Shown here: positions 15,416-24,956 of the stretch, piece after piece | Layout of the letters: every line of letters starts with the position of its first letter | How positions within the stretch are numbered: the first letter of the stretch is position 1 | The notes under the pieces: model-generated | The model's database searches: none | Told to the model about the DNA's origin: nothing | Seen by the model: only the letters and a program-made list of their open reading frames with translations | Assembly (NCBI RefSeq): GCF_007692655.1 | Contig: NZ_REBQ01000073.1 | Coordinates: 1-35,685, forward strand | DNA length: 35,685 nucleotides | Origin: Halomonas sp. | Lineage (GTDB): Bacteria > Pseudomonadota > Gammaproteobacteria > Pseudomonadales > Halomonadaceae | Direction of reading: 5' to 3' | Program-made: the position numbers and the translations under genes

Positions 15416-15688
15416 ATGAGTACGGCACGCGCAACTGCGAATGCGGAAAAGCTAGATCCCCCGCGATGCAGCCCTGACCTAGACGTCAGGGAATTAGAAA
15501 AACGTACGCGTTTAATGCGTATTATCACACGTCTGATCGCAGTATCAGACCTTGGAAGTCGTGAAATTGCCCGCCGGGCAGGACTTCCCGTTCAGAAAAT
15601 TAGCGACTTGCTCGCCGGAAGGCTTGAGCATCTAGGCGTTGATGAACTCAATGTTCTACGTCGCACGTTAGAGCTGGAGGCGCCATAG
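15416..15688 (+). CDS. Small helix-turn-helix protein (XRE-like)
   Basis: 90 residues. The centre and C-terminus read LGSREIARRAGLPVQKISDLLAGRLEHLGVDELNVL, a helix-turn-helix of the XRE/HTH_37 type often found in antitoxins and small regulators. The N-terminal 25 residues look disordered. The ATG has TGGAG about 7 bases upstream. No toxin-like partner is adjacent: purE lies divergent and the ChrA gene convergent. Target and function are unknown. Confidence 0.65.
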   Translation: MSTARATANAEKLDPPRCSPDLDVRELEKRTRLMRIITRLIAVSDLGSREIARRAGLPVQKISDLLAGRLEHLGVDELNVLRRTLELEAP

Positions 15689-15726
15689 CAGATAATTTCC
15701 TGCTTTGTCTCAGCGCCCCACTAAAC

Positions 15727-15752
15727 AGCAGACCGCTTCTCAGCGGTCTGCT
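15727..15752. terminator. Bidirectional hairpin between the small HTH gene and the chromate transporter
   Basis: AGCAGACCGCT (15727-15737) and AGCGGTCTGCT (15742-15752) form a perfect 11-bp stem with a TCTC loop between convergent genes. T-runs are weak on both sides. Confidence 0.65.
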
Positions 15753-15788
15753 TACAGAACGACTAACGCTTTGAAGCTGACGTTGACG

Positions 15789-16982
15789 CTAAAGCGTAAT
15801 CAACACTCCCCCCAGCGCCACGATGATCACCACTACCCACGCGGGTAACTTCCATAGTGTCAGTAGCAAAAAGCCCGTAAGCGCCAGGGCAAACTCTTGC
15901 GGCCCTATGATCGCGCTCGTCCATACTGGCTGATACAGCGCCGCCCCTAAAATCCCCACGACCGCCGCATTGGCTCCGCGCATTAACGCCTGGGCACTGC
16001 CCCACTGGCGAAAACGGTTCCAAAACGGCAGCACACCGACCAACAGCAAAAAGCCGGGCACAAAAATCGCGATCAGGGCTAACAATGCACCCACGATCCC
16101 GTTGATGCCGGGCAGCAGCGCGCCTAAATAAGCAGCAAAGGTAAACAGCGGCCCCGGCACCGCTTGTGCCGCACCATAGCCTGCCAAAAATTCATCCGGG
16201 GTTATCCAGCCTGACTGAACAACTTCGGCTTCGAGCAGTGGCAACACCACATGCCCACCGCCAAACACCAACGCGCCTGAGCGGTAGAACGAATCGGCGA
16301 TCCCCAGCCAGCCCGCCGTACCCGCCAGCAGTGGCAGTAGAATAAGCAGCCCAACAAATAGCCCCAGCGCCACCATGCCAGCCTGCCGCGATACCGAAAA
16401 ATGCAGCGAATCGTTTTCTGAGACAGCGGGGCCCTCGCGACATAGCGCCAAGCCGATTAAGCCCCCCAATACAATCGCTGCCACTTGGCCCAATGGGCCA
16501 CTGACCAGTACCACCGTAAATACACCTGCCAGGGCGATGGCCGCACGAGTCTTATCCGGACAGAGGTTGCGCGCCATGCCCCAAACCGCATGGGCAACAA
16601 TTGCGACAGCCACTACTTTTAAGCCGTGGATAATACCGCTGGCAATGGGCCCGTCCAGCACCGCTGCCCCCAAGGCAAACAACACCAGCACAATGGCGGA
16701 GGGGAGCGTAAAGGCCAACCACGCCATCGCCGCCCCCCAGGGGCCGGCACGCATTAACCCCAGGGCAAACCCCACCTGACTACTGGCAGGCCCTGGCAAA
16801 AACTGGCAGAGCGCCACTAAGTCGGCATACGCCTGCTCGGTTAGCCACTTACGCCGGGCGACAAACTCAGTGCGAAAATAGCCCAAGTGCGCCACGGGGC
16901 CGCCAAAAGACGTCAGACCTAACCACAGAAAGGCCAGGAAGACCTCTTTTACCCGCGAGGAGGAGTGCGGTATTTCCGACAT
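15789..16982 (-). CDS. chrA: ChrA-type chromate transporter
   Basis: Inner-membrane protein of 397 residues with two homologous CHR domains. The first has LTSFGGPVAHLGYFR (23-37) and CQFLPGPASSQVGFALG; the second repeats them as ALVFGGGHVVLPLLE and GYGAAQAVPGPLFTFAAYLGA. The family exports chromate, and some members are thought to move other oxyanions. Two-domain length fits the long-chain type. AAGGAG lies 7 bases before the start. No chrB or other resistance gene is adjacent, so it may serve a housekeeping anion role. Confidence 0.9.
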   Translation of the reverse strand: MSEIPHSSSRVKEVFLAFLWLGLTSFGGPVAHLGYFRTEFVARRKWLTEQAYADLVALCQFLPGPASSQVGFALGLMRAGPWGAAMAWLAFTLPSAIVLVLFALGAAVLDGPIASGIIHGLKVVAVAIVAHAVWGMARNLCPDKTRAAIALAGVFTVVLVSGPLGQVAAIVLGGLIGLALCREGPAVSENDSLHFSVSRQAGMVALGLFVGLLILLPLLAGTAGWLGIADSFYRSGALVFGGGHVVLPLLEAEVVQSGWITPDEFLAGYGAAQAVPGPLFTFAAYLGALLPGINGIVGALLALIAIFVPGFLLLVGVLPFWNRFRQWGSAQALMRGANAAVVGILGAALYQPVWTSAIIGPQEFALALTGFLLLTLWKLPAWVVVIIVALGGVLITL

Positions 16983-17127
16983 AGGGTCGGCTCCTTACTG
17001 ATATGTGTGAGTTGTGTGTGTCAGCATTGTATTGACCAAAAGCGTTATCCTACATGATTCGATTGACATTAGGATGACAGCTTACCAAGATCAATAGCGA
17101 TCGATTCAACCACTTATGGAGCGCTAG

Positions 17128-17481
17128 ATGGCTACTCATTCTGAAGAGTTCTTACGTCTTGCCGAAGAAGCGAAACAGCGTACAACGCAAATTTCGCCCA
17201 GCGATGCAAAAGCACGCATCGCAGCGGGGCAGTTAGTGTTGGATGTTCGCGACAAAGAAGAGTTTGAGCAGGGGCATATCGATAACGCGCTTAATATCAG
17301 CCGCGGCACCCTGGAAATGCGTATCCAAGAGGCAGTGCCAGACAAAGACACCCCTATCGTTTGCCACTGCGCGGGGGGCAACCGAGGCGCATTAGCGGCC
17401 GACACACTGCAGCAGCTCGGATACACCCAGGTCGTCAATATTGAAGGCGGCTTAAAAGCGTTTAAAAACGAAGAGTCTTAA
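17128..17481 (+). CDS. Single-domain rhodanese-like protein
   Basis: 117 residues forming one rhodanese domain, likely a cytoplasmic sulfur or persulfide carrier. LVLDVRDKEEFEQGHIDNALNI is the CH2A-like motif; the active loop is C81-A-G-G-N-R86, a six-residue cysteine loop as in sulfurtransferases; NIEGGLKAF is the usual end. A second cysteine (C79) lies two residues before the catalytic one. It is transcribed alone, convergent with ilvD. The partner is unknown. Confidence 0.88.
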   Translation: MATHSEEFLRLAEEAKQRTTQISPSDAKARIAAGQLVLDVRDKEEFEQGHIDNALNISRGTLEMRIQEAVPDKDTPIVCHCAGGNRGALAADTLQQLGYTQVVNIEGGLKAFKNEES

Positions 17482-17529
17482 GCCGCCGCGGGGCTATCTC
17501 GTAAACCAAGCTAGCTCATCAACATAACA

Positions 17530-17550
17530 CGGAGAGGCTAAGCCTCTCCG
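17530..17550 (-). terminator. Hairpin overlapping the ilvD stop codon
   Basis: CGGAGAGGCT (17530-17539) and AGCCTCTCCG (17541-17550) are perfect reverse complements with one base between, giving a practical 8-bp stem and a 5-base loop. The stop codon of ilvD (17538-17540) is in the loop. Only a weak T-rich stretch follows. Confidence 0.5.
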
Positions 17551-19223
17551 TCAGTCACCGCACCGGTGCTGGCCGAACTTACCAGACGCGCATACTTGGC
17601 CAGCACGCCGCGGGTATAACGGGGCTCAGGCTGCTGCCAGGCGGCACGACGACGGATCAGCTCGTCATCAGACACATCCACGTCGATGGTATCCGCTTCG
17701 GCGTCAATAGTGATGGTATCGCCATCTTCCACCAGCGCCAGCGGGCCACCCTCGAAAGCTTCTGGTGATACATGCCCCACCACAAAGCCATGGCTACCGC
17801 CAGAGAAACGCCCATCGGTAATCAGCGCTACGTCGTTACCCAGGCCACGGCCCATAATGGCGGAAGTAGGCGTCAGCATTTCGCGCATGCCGGGGCCGCC
17901 TTTGGGGCCTTCGTAGCGAATCACTACGACATCACCGGCGATCACCGTACCGTCGTTAATGCGCGCTTGCGCCTCTTCTTCCGAGCCAAACACCCGGGCG
18001 GAACCGGTGAAGCGTGTGCCCTCCTTGCCGGTAATTTTGGCTACCGCGCCTTCTGGGGCCAAGTTGCCGTAAAGCATGCGCAGATGGCTCTCTGGTTTAA
18101 TCGGGTTACCCAGCGGCGCAATGATTGGGGGTTCAGCAGGATAAGGCTCAACCTCAGCGAGGTTCTCTTCCAGCGTTTTGCCCGTCACCGTTAAGCACTG
18201 GCCGTTGAGCAGGCCCGCATCCAGCAGCATTTTCATCATCGGCTGTATGCCGCCAATGGCTACCAGTTCACTCATCATGTAATGGCCGCTGGGACGCAGA
18301 TCCGCCAGCACCGGTACACGCTTGCCGATCTCGGTAAAGTCGGCCAGGGTTAATTCAACGTCAATGGTGCGCGCCATGGCAATCAGGTGCAGCACGGCGT
18401 TGGTGGAGCCGCCCAGGGCAATCACCACGGTAATGGCGTTCTCAAACGCCTCCCGGGTCATGATATCGGAGGGTTTGATATCGTCGGCCAGCAGCGCCAG
18501 CACCGCCTCGCCCGCCGCTTTGCAGTCGTCGCGCTTCTCTTGGGAGATAGCGTTCTGCGCAGAGCTACCCGGCAGGCTCATACCCAGCGCTTCAATGGCA
18601 GACGCCATGGTGTTAGCGGTATACATGCCACCACAGGAGCCGGGGCCAGGAATAGCGGTCTCTTCGATGTTTTTAAGCTCGATCAAATCCATATCGCCGC
18701 GGGAGTGGGCGCCCATGGCTTCAAACACGGAGACAATATCGGTGTGCCCTTTGCCGGGCATAATGGTACCGCCGTAAACAAACACGCTGGGGCGGTTCAG
18801 TCGCGCCAAGCCCATCAGGCAGCCCGGCATATTCTTATCGCAGCCGCCAATGGCCACCAAACCATCAAAGCCTTCACAGCCCGCCACGGTTTCGATGGAG
18901 TCGGCGATCACTTCCCGGGACACCAGCGAATACTTCATGCCCTCGGTGCCGTTGGCAATACCATCGGAAATCGTAATGGTATTGAAAATCACACCTTTAC
19001 CGCCCCCCTCATCGGCGCCATCCCGGGCAAACTCGGCCAGTTCATTAATATGGCTATTGCACGGCGTCACCATGCTCCAGGTAGAGGCAATGCCTACTTG
19101 GGGCTTTTTAAAATCGGCATCGTTAAAGCCCACGGCGCGAAGCATGGCGCGGCTGGCGGCTTTGCCAGGACCATCCACCACTTTGGCGGAGTGGCGACGG
19201 GCGTGTTGTGATGAGTCAGTCAT
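17538..19223 (-). CDS. ilvD: Dihydroxy-acid dehydratase
   Basis: Dehydrates dihydroxyisovalerate and dihydroxymethylvalerate in valine, leucine and isoleucine synthesis; an Fe-S enzyme. From 19223 it has 561 residues, the shorter IlvD type rather than the 616-residue E. coli type. Cluster cysteines are C55 (TPCNSH), C128 ([10 protein letters not shown]) and C197 ([12 protein letters not shown]); K130 is the likely carbamylated lysine. [22 protein letters not shown] is the C-terminal signature. An in-frame start at 19277 adds 18 residues; 19223 is chosen because GAGAG precedes it and the protein aligns from MTDSSQ. Confidence 0.95.
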   Translation of the reverse strand: MTDSSQHARRHSAKVVDGPGKAASRAMLRAVGFNDADFKKPQVGIASTWSMVTPCNSHINELAEFARDGADEGGGKGVIFNTITISDGIANGTEGMKYSLVSREVIADSIETVAGCEGFDGLVAIGGCDKNMPGCLMGLARLNRPSVFVYGGTIMPGKGHTDIVSVFEAMGAHSRGDMDLIELKNIEETAIPGPGSCGGMYTANTMASAIEALGMSLPGSSAQNAISQEKRDDCKAAGEAVLALLADDIKPSDIMTREAFENAITVVIALGGSTNAVLHLIAMARTIDVELTLADFTEIGKRVPVLADLRPSGHYMMSELVAIGGIQPMMKMLLDAGLLNGQCLTVTGKTLEENLAEVEPYPAEPPIIAPLGNPIKPESHLRMLYGNLAPEGAVAKITGKEGTRFTGSARVFGSEEEAQARINDGTVIAGDVVVIRYEGPKGGPGMREMLTPTSAIMGRGLGNDVALITDGRFSGGSHGFVVGHVSPEAFEGGPLALVEDGDTITIDAEADTIDVDVSDDELIRRRAAWQQPEPRYTRGVLAKYARLVSSASTGAVTDGEA

Positions 19224-19337
19224 TGGAGGTTCTCTCTTTGCTTTGTTCACGGTATCCGCATAGCTTGGCGATGCCACGGCGTTCGCGCAAGGGAAGTTGA
19301 GAAACCCGACCTATGGCGTCACAGTTTTATATTGGTG

Positions 19338-19628
19338 TTAAACAGCCGTTTTGTGCCGCTGGGCCTGCACTGACAACTCGAAACCGCAGGCTTTCGCATA
19401 GCGCTGAAGTGTTTTCCAACCCGGGTTGCTGTCTCCGCGCTCCAGCCTGCTAATATTACTTTTTTGAGTATGTAGGCGCTTTGCTAATTCGTCCTGGGTT
19501 AGGCCCGCTTGCTGACGCATAGTGATCAGCGTATTGGCTAATTCAAACTCCGGCGCCAATCGCTCGTACTCTGCTTTGACTTCAGGATTTTGAAGTGCCT
19601 GCTCTTTCAGTGCTTTTAAGTTAATCAT
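19338..19628 (-). CDS. higA: HigA-like antitoxin (XRE family)
   Basis: 96 residues with an N-terminal helical arm and an HTH_3 domain at about 33-85 (GLTQDELAKRLHTQKSNISRLERG). It overlaps the toxin gene by 4 bases and follows it, the toxin-first order typical of higBA. It should bind and neutralise the toxin and repress the operon, most likely at the palindrome at 19961-19978. Confidence 0.85.
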   Translation of the reverse strand: MINLKALKEQALQNPEVKAEYERLAPEFELANTLITMRQQAGLTQDELAKRLHTQKSNISRLERGDSNPGWKTLQRYAKACGFELSVQAQRHKTAV

Positions 19629-19945
19629 AACTGCACCTCACGCTGTCTTGATCGCGCTAACATTAATGCCTGTCTAGGCGTTTTTTGGCTCTTTTTTACG
19701 AATGCATGAAGAATCACAATCTGCTGCCCATGCACATAGCAAAACAGAGAACGTCCAATACCTTCTTTCGCTTTTGCTCTTATTTCAAACAAGCCATCTC
19801 CCATCGCTTCTGTATGCGGTGGCCCTAAATTTGCGCCATGCTCTTCTATCATTTCCAGCAACCGAAGCATTCTGGCCTGTATTTTGGGTGGCATGCTGAG
19901 AATCTCTTTCTCAACGCCTGGGTAAAAATCAACCTGCCATTCCAT
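19625..19945 (-). CDS. higB: HigB/RelE-type toxin (Gp49-like family)
   Basis: 106 residues. GDGLFEIRAKAKEGIGRSLFCY and VILHAFVKKSQKTPRQALMLARSR are hallmarks of the phage-derived Gp49-like/HigB family, ribosome-dependent mRNA endonucleases. The start at 19945 has AGGGG upstream and gives a standard N-terminus (MEWQVDFYPG); an in-frame start at 20026 would add 27 residues and swallow the operator. It is first gene of a two-gene operon between ilvD and recC. Confidence 0.85.
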   Translation of the reverse strand: MEWQVDFYPGVEKEILSMPPKIQARMLRLLEMIEEHGANLGPPHTEAMGDGLFEIRAKAKEGIGRSLFCYVHGQQIVILHAFVKKSQKTPRQALMLARSRQREVQL

Positions 19946-19960
19946 TGCACAGCCCCTAAA

Positions 19961-19978
19961 GTTATCACTTATGATAAC
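19961..19978 (-). promoter_or_regulatory. Palindromic candidate operator of the higBA operon
   Basis: GTTATCA (19961-19967), CTTA, TGATAAC (19972-19978) is a perfect 7-bp inverted repeat 16 bases before the toxin start. On the minus strand it contains a -10-like TATCAT, so a bound antitoxin would cover the promoter. Confidence 0.6.
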
Positions 19979-20114
19979 CCACATGCTGTAAAAGTTCATC
20001 ACTTCGATGCACACCTGCATCACCAACTTATGGCACCATAGCGTTTAACCTCCGCCCGCCTCTGCCGTGCAGGAACCATCCGCTAAGTTACTCAGCCATT
20101 AGGGAACATCGTGC

Positions 20115-23100
20115 ATGTCTGCAAACTCTCTGCTCTCACCCACGCCGTTGACGCCGGGCTTTATGGTGGTACACGCCAATCGCCTGGAAGATTTGCGCGG
20201 CCTGGCGGTGGAGTGGATGCGTCGCCACCCGCTCTCGCCGCTGGAGAATGAGACCATACTGGTGCAGAGCAACGGTATCGGGCAGTGGCTAAAGCTGGCA
20301 TTGGCAGAAGACCCGGCACAGGGCGGCGCAGGAATAGCAGCGGCACTGAACGTCACCCTGCCCGCGCGTTTTCTGTGGCAGGCCTACCGCACGGTATTAA
20401 CGCACTTAACCGAAGATGGCCTAACCTCCGGTGAACAGGCGGTGCCCGAGACATCGCCGTTTGATAAGTCGCGCTTGATATGGCGCTTACTACGCTTGTT
20501 GCCCAGCCTTGCCGGGCAGGAGGCTTTCGCCCCCCTGGCGCGTTTTTTGGACGTCGATCGCGACCAGCGCAAGCACTACCAGCTTGCCGAACGGCTGGCG
20601 GATCTGTTTGACCAGTATCAGGTTTACCGCGCTGACTGGCTGGACGCCTGGGCAAAAGGTAACGATGTGCTGATCACCGCCCGGGGCGAAGCCCGGCCGC
20701 TGGAAGAGCACCAGCTATGGCAACCCGCGCTGTGGCGTGCCCTACGCGACGATGTGGCCAACACCCAAGGCAAAGCGGGGCTTAATAGCAGCCGCGCCCA
20801 GGTACACAGTCGTTTTTTGACCGCCTCCGAACGGCTTGAAGGCCAAGCGTGCCCACCCGGCCTGCCCCGGCGATTGATTATTTTCGGCATTTCCTCGCTG
20901 CCGCAACAGACCCTGGAAGCCTTGGCAGCGCTGTCACGCTGCTGCCAGATTGTGCTCTGCGTACACAACCCCTGCCAGTTCTACTGGGCGGATATTATCG
21001 AGCACAAAGACCTGCTTCGCGCCAGCCGCTACCGTCAGCAGCGCAAGGCGGGCATGCCCGAAGCGCTGGATGTGCTGGGCACCGGCGATGCCGACGATGC
21101 GCTGCACCTCCACGCCCAGCCGCTGCTCGCCGCCTGGGGCAAGCAGGGTCGCGACTACCTGCGCCTGCTGGATGAGCACGACGACTCGGGCAACTACCAA
21201 ACCCTGTTCGAGCAGCAGGCGCTGCGCATCGATATGTTCGAGCCGTTTAGCAGCGCCGAGCACAACTGTTTGCTCAGCCAATTGCAGGACGATATCCGCG
21301 AGCTGCGCCCGGTGGCGGAAACCCAACAACACTGGCCCGCACTAGACCCTACCCGCGACGACTCCATCGTGTTTCATATCGCCCACGGCCCCCAGCGGGA
21401 AGTGGAGATTCTTCACGATCAACTGCTCGCCGCCTTCAGCGCCGACCCGGATTTGCGCCCACGGGATATCATCGTCATGGTGCCGGATATTGACCGCTAC
21501 GCGCCGCATATTGAGGCGGTATTTGGCCAGTTCCGTAGCAGCTATAACGCCCGCTATGAAGATCCGCGGTATATTCCCTATACCCTTTCGGATCAGGCCA
21601 GTCGCCACCGTCTGCCGCTGATGATTGCGCTGGAAAAGCTGCTGCGCCTGCCGGAGCTGCGCCTCTCGGTGAGCGACCTGTTAGACCTCTTGGAAGTCCC
21701 CGCCCTGCGCGCACGCTTTGGTATCGACGAGCACGATCTACCCACCCTTAGCCGCTGGATTGAGGGGGCAGGTATTCGCTGGGGGCTTAATGCCGAGCAG
21801 CGCACCCGGCTCGATCTCCCCGAGGGGCTGACCCAAAACACCTGGGCCTTTGGCCTGCGTCGCCTGCTGCTGGGCTACACCGTTGGCAGTGCCGACGCCT
21901 GGCAAGGCATCGAGCCCTTTGACGATATTGGCGGGCTGGAAGCATCCCTGGCAGGGCCGCTGGCGACTCTGCTGGAGAAGCTGGAGAGCACCTGGCAAAC
22001 CTTCTGCCAGCCCACCGACGCCGCTACCTGGGTAGCGCGGCTGCGGGAGCTACTGGAAACCTACTTCCTTACCGACGACGCCCAAGAGAGCGTGATGCTC
22101 ACCAAGCTGGAGACCGCACTGCAGCAGCTGTTTGACAGCACCGAAGAGGCCGAGCTTGTTGATCCGCTGCCGCTCTCCATGGTGCGCGAGCACTGGCTGG
22201 GGCAGATCGACGAGCATAGTCTTTCACAACGTTTTCTGGCCGGTGCGGTCAACTTCGCCACCCTAATGCCCATGCGCGCTATTCCGTTTAAGCGTGTGTG
22301 TTTATTGGGTATGAACGACGGCGACTACCCGCGCTCCCAGCCGCCGCTGGATTTTGACCTGATGGGCAGCGACTACCGCCCCGGCGACCGCTCCCGGCGG
22401 GAAGATGACCGCTACCTGTTTCTGGAAGCTCTGCTCTCCGCCCGCCAGCAGCTCTACATTAGCTGGGTGGGGCGCAGCCAGATCGACAACAACCCCATGC
22501 CGCCCTCGGTACTGGTGGGCCAACTGCGCGACCATCTGGAAGCGGGCTGGCAGACAACAAACGGCGAGCCGCTGCTGGAGGCATTAACCACCGAGCACCC
22601 GCTGCAGCCTTTCAGCCGCCGCTACTTTACCCAACAAGCCAGCGACTCCCCTTCTCACGCGCGGCTATTTACCTATGCCCGGGAATGGCACGCCCTGCAC
22701 ACCCCGCGTACTGAAAGCGCCGCAGGCACAACATCGCCACTGAACGCAGAGACTGAACAGCAAGTCGCGCTAACCCTGAATCAGCTGGGCAGCTTTCTAC
22801 GCGAGCCCGCCAAGGCGTTTTTCAATACCCGCTTGGGGGTCTACTTCGAGCAGGAGGAGCTGACCCAACTGGATGTAGAGCCCTTCACCTTAGACGGACT
22901 GCAAAACTGGCAGCTGCAGGATCAGCTAATCGCCGCCCAGCGCCACGCCGTGGATAACGGCCAGCCGCGGATCGAAGCGCTGCATGCGACGCTTGAACGC
23001 TTTAAAGGCCAAGGCGTGCTGGCCGTAGGCGCCTTTGGCGAGCGCATGCGCGAAGCGCTGGCGGAACCGATGGACGCCCTGTTTGGCGCCTACGAAGAAG

Positions 23101-23729
23101 CGCTGCAAGAGTGGCCCCAGGCAGTCGCAGCGCCCCAGGCGGTGCATGTCGTAGAAAGAGCTGAAGGACGGGTAACGCTGGAAGATTGGCTAGGCGAGCT
23201 GCGTGAAGACCACGAGGGCAACCGCTGCCGCCTGCTACTGCTTAGCAGCAGCTTGATCAGCCAAGGGCGTGGCCGTGGCCAGTATCGCTGGCAGCATCTG
23301 CTACGCCCCTGGGTGGCACACTTAGCGGGAAATGTAGAGCACCCGATGACTACTCAGCTGCTTTCAAAAGCGGGCCACGTGCGCCTAGAGCCTCTGGAAG
23401 CCGACAATGCGCGCTTCCAGCTAGAAGCACTGCTCAATGCCTGGTGCGATGGTATGCGAGCCCCGCTACCGCTGGCCCCACAAGCCGCTTTTGCCTGGCT
23501 GGCCAAGCAAGGCACCCCAGATTCAGAAGCCGATAGCGACGCCTATGCCGCCGCCGAAACCGCCTACGAGGGTGGCCGTTTCCAAACCGGCGAAGTCGCC
23601 CAAAGCGCCTATCTCTCCCACCAGTGGCCAAGTTTTGAACGGCTATTTAATGAGCAAACCCTGGGGCACAGTTTTGCCACGCTGACTGAAGCGCTTTACG
23701 CGCCGCTGCATCGTTCAGTGAAAAACTAG
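20115..23729 (+). CDS. recC: Exonuclease V subunit gamma RecC
   Basis: Chi-recognition and scaffold subunit of RecBCD, which processes double-strand ends. 1204 residues against 1122 in E. coli. FMVVHANRLEDLRGLAVEWM at the start and ETILVQSNGIGQWLKLALA are RecC signatures; the inactive helicase-like and nuclease-like folds lack full motifs, as expected. RVCLLGMNDGDYPRSQPPLDFDLM lies in the middle. AGGGA precedes the ATG. The gene is clearly more GC-rich than the accessory genes that follow. recB is not adjacent: about 6 kb of other genes lie between. Confidence 0.95.
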   Translation: MSANSLLSPTPLTPGFMVVHANRLEDLRGLAVEWMRRHPLSPLENETILVQSNGIGQWLKLALAEDPAQGGAGIAAALNVTLPARFLWQAYRTVLTHLTEDGLTSGEQAVPETSPFDKSRLIWRLLRLLPSLAGQEAFAPLARFLDVDRDQRKHYQLAERLADLFDQYQVYRADWLDAWAKGNDVLITARGEARPLEEHQLWQPALWRALRDDVANTQGKAGLNSSRAQVHSRFLTASERLEGQACPPGLPRRLIIFGISSLPQQTLEALAALSRCCQIVLCVHNPCQFYWADIIEHKDLLRASRYRQQRKAGMPEALDVLGTGDADDALHLHAQPLLAAWGKQGRDYLRLLDEHDDSGNYQTLFEQQALRIDMFEPFSSAEHNCLLSQLQDDIRELRPVAETQQHWPALDPTRDDSIVFHIAHGPQREVEILHDQLLAAFSADPDLRPRDIIVMVPDIDRYAPHIEAVFGQFRSSYNARYEDPRYIPYTLSDQASRHRLPLMIALEKLLRLPELRLSVSDLLDLLEVPALRARFGIDEHDLPTLSRWIEGAGIRWGLNAEQRTRLDLPEGLTQNTWAFGLRRLLLGYTVGSADAWQGIEPFDDIGGLEASLAGPLATLLEKLESTWQTFCQPTDAATWVARLRELLETYFLTDDAQESVMLTKLETALQQLFDSTEEAELVDPLPLSMVREHWLGQIDEHSLSQRFLAGAVNFATLMPMRAIPFKRVCLLGMNDGDYPRSQPPLDFDLMGSDYRPGDRSRREDDRYLFLEALLSARQQLYISWVGRSQIDNNPMPPSVLVGQLRDHLEAGWQTTNGEPLLEALTTEHPLQPFSRRYFTQQASDSPSHARLFTYAREWHALHTPRTESAAGTTSPLNAETEQQVALTLNQLGSFLREPAKAFFNTRLGVYFEQEELTQLDVEPFTLDGLQNWQLQDQLIAAQRHAVDNGQPRIEALHATLERFKGQGVLAVGAFGERMREALAEPMDALFGAYEEALQEWPQAVAAPQAVHVVERAEGRVTLEDWLGELREDHEGNRCRLLLLSSSLISQGRGRGQYRWQHLLRPWVAHLAGNVEHPMTTQLLSKAGHVRLEPLEADNARFQLEALLNAWCDGMRAPLPLAPQAAFAWLAKQGTPDSEADSDAYAAAETAYEGGRFQTGEVAQSAYLSHQWPSFERLFNEQTLGHSFATLTEALYAPLHRSVKN

Positions 23730-23818
23730 GGTAAGGAATTACAGCGCGCGGTTATGTATTGATATTAGTGGCATTGCAATCACGCCATTGCTACTAATCT
23801 CTTCCCAAACGCTTATAC

Positions 23819-24877
23819 CTAACAGCGCTCATAAAGCGTGCAAAACGGCATGACACCGGTTCCAGGGTGGCAATTAATATATTCAAAGGGCACGCCTTCA
23901 TTCAACAAGAAGACTTCATGCCAGGTCACCACTTCGCGTTTTTTTCCGTATTGCCTGTTTTTAGCAATGGCATGGTCATAAATGGTTTTATGGGTAGGGT
24001 GTGAGCTGGCCCAGCTTTCCATCTCCTCCAACGAAGCGAAGTAAGCATGTACCGAGGTTTCGTAGCGCTCGTCACCGTTCTCTTCGAGGTTTGACATGAC
24101 TCTCAAACAGAGCGTGCCAGTCTGCTCTTTATTGTCGAGCAAGTAGTTCATGCCCTCCATCAACTTGGGGCGTAACGACTCCTCGTAGTCCTCAAACTGC
24201 TCCTGCTTCGCCTCTCCCCAGTACTGACCGGAGCGAATCGATGTCAGGTTATGTGGCACCTGAGCAAACAGACGTCGCCCGAGTGTCGTTTTGCTGCCCG
24301 GAGCAGGCATCTTAACTTTAAAAGTGCTCACCAGAGGATCCACTGCAGAGACCGGAAAGCGGTCGCGGGCAGCACCAAAGTAGCCATTGGTGGTCATGGG
24401 GACCACCGCTGTATCCGGGCAGCGTCCTAGCCCTATTCGGTAGTTCCCTTCCGAATAGATGGTTTCATGTCGGTCATAATGCACATGAATGGTTTCCCGC
24501 CAATAACCGAACGTATCGCTTAAACGCTGCGGCTCCGCAAGCCAGTGGATGAAATCGGCATCTCGCTGCCATGCCATATAAGCAGAGGGATCTGTCCAGT
24601 AAGCGACCAGGACACTATTGGTGTAGCCCGCTTCATCGTTAAAACGCAGAATTTCATGAGCTTCCGGGGCGGAATCTATGGCAAAGGAGTCTCTGATGCG
24701 ATCGAAAAAAGCCGATTGATCACGCCAAGCTAGGTCGCGGCCTTGAATCCCAAAATAGACGCAGCAAAGCTGGTTGATCGGTCTTGTCCAACGCAAGGTG
24801 TGGCGAGGCGCCGCCGGCTCATGACCTGGAGGCCGCCGTTCCGGCACTATACGGGGATAATCAATATGAAAGTTCAT
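23819..24877 (-). CDS. Aldoxime dehydratase (phenylacetaldoxime dehydratase family, haem enzyme)
   Basis: Dehydrates aldoximes (R-CH=NOH) to nitriles using a ferrous haem that binds the substrate directly. 352 residues from 24877 (GGAGTG upstream), the usual OxdA length. LCCVYFGIQG, FGYWRETIHVHYDRHETIYS, GNYRIGLGRCP, SGQYWGEAKQEQFEDYE and SWASSHPTH match the family. H320 in TWHEV sits where the catalytic distal histidine is expected; H296 in HPTH is a candidate haem ligand, though I cannot align it exactly. Last gene of the operon, 79 bases after nitrilase, which would take its product. Confidence 0.9.
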   Translation of the reverse strand: MNFHIDYPRIVPERRPPGHEPAAPRHTLRWTRPINQLCCVYFGIQGRDLAWRDQSAFFDRIRDSFAIDSAPEAHEILRFNDEAGYTNSVLVAYWTDPSAYMAWQRDADFIHWLAEPQRLSDTFGYWRETIHVHYDRHETIYSEGNYRIGLGRCPDTAVVPMTTNGYFGAARDRFPVSAVDPLVSTFKVKMPAPGSKTTLGRRLFAQVPHNLTSIRSGQYWGEAKQEQFEDYEESLRPKLMEGMNYLLDNKEQTGTLCLRVMSNLEENGDERYETSVHAYFASLEEMESWASSHPTHKTIYDHAIAKNRQYGKKREVVTWHEVFLLNEGVPFEYINCHPGTGVMPFCTLYERC

Positions 24878-24956
24878 GGTAACACTCCATCTCAAGAGTG
24901 ACTGTTTCACCTTGAAAGCGCGAAGCAGTCCTCTTGAGCGTTAAGATTAAATCCGT

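Noticed and set aside
15416..15688. Small HTH protein as an antitoxin of a toxin-antitoxin pair
   Set aside because: No small toxin-like frame lies next to it on either side, so only a general HTH label is supported.
18387..19211. Long plus-strand frame of 274 codons opposite ilvD
   Set aside because: Lies wholly inside the certain ilvD gene on the other strand; composition (many His, Gly, Gln) is that of an antisense shadow.
23764..23798. Imperfect hairpin between recC and the aldoxime dehydratase gene as terminator
   Set aside because: The 10-bp stem is AT-rich with one G-U pair and a 15-base loop, and has no T-run; may be chance.
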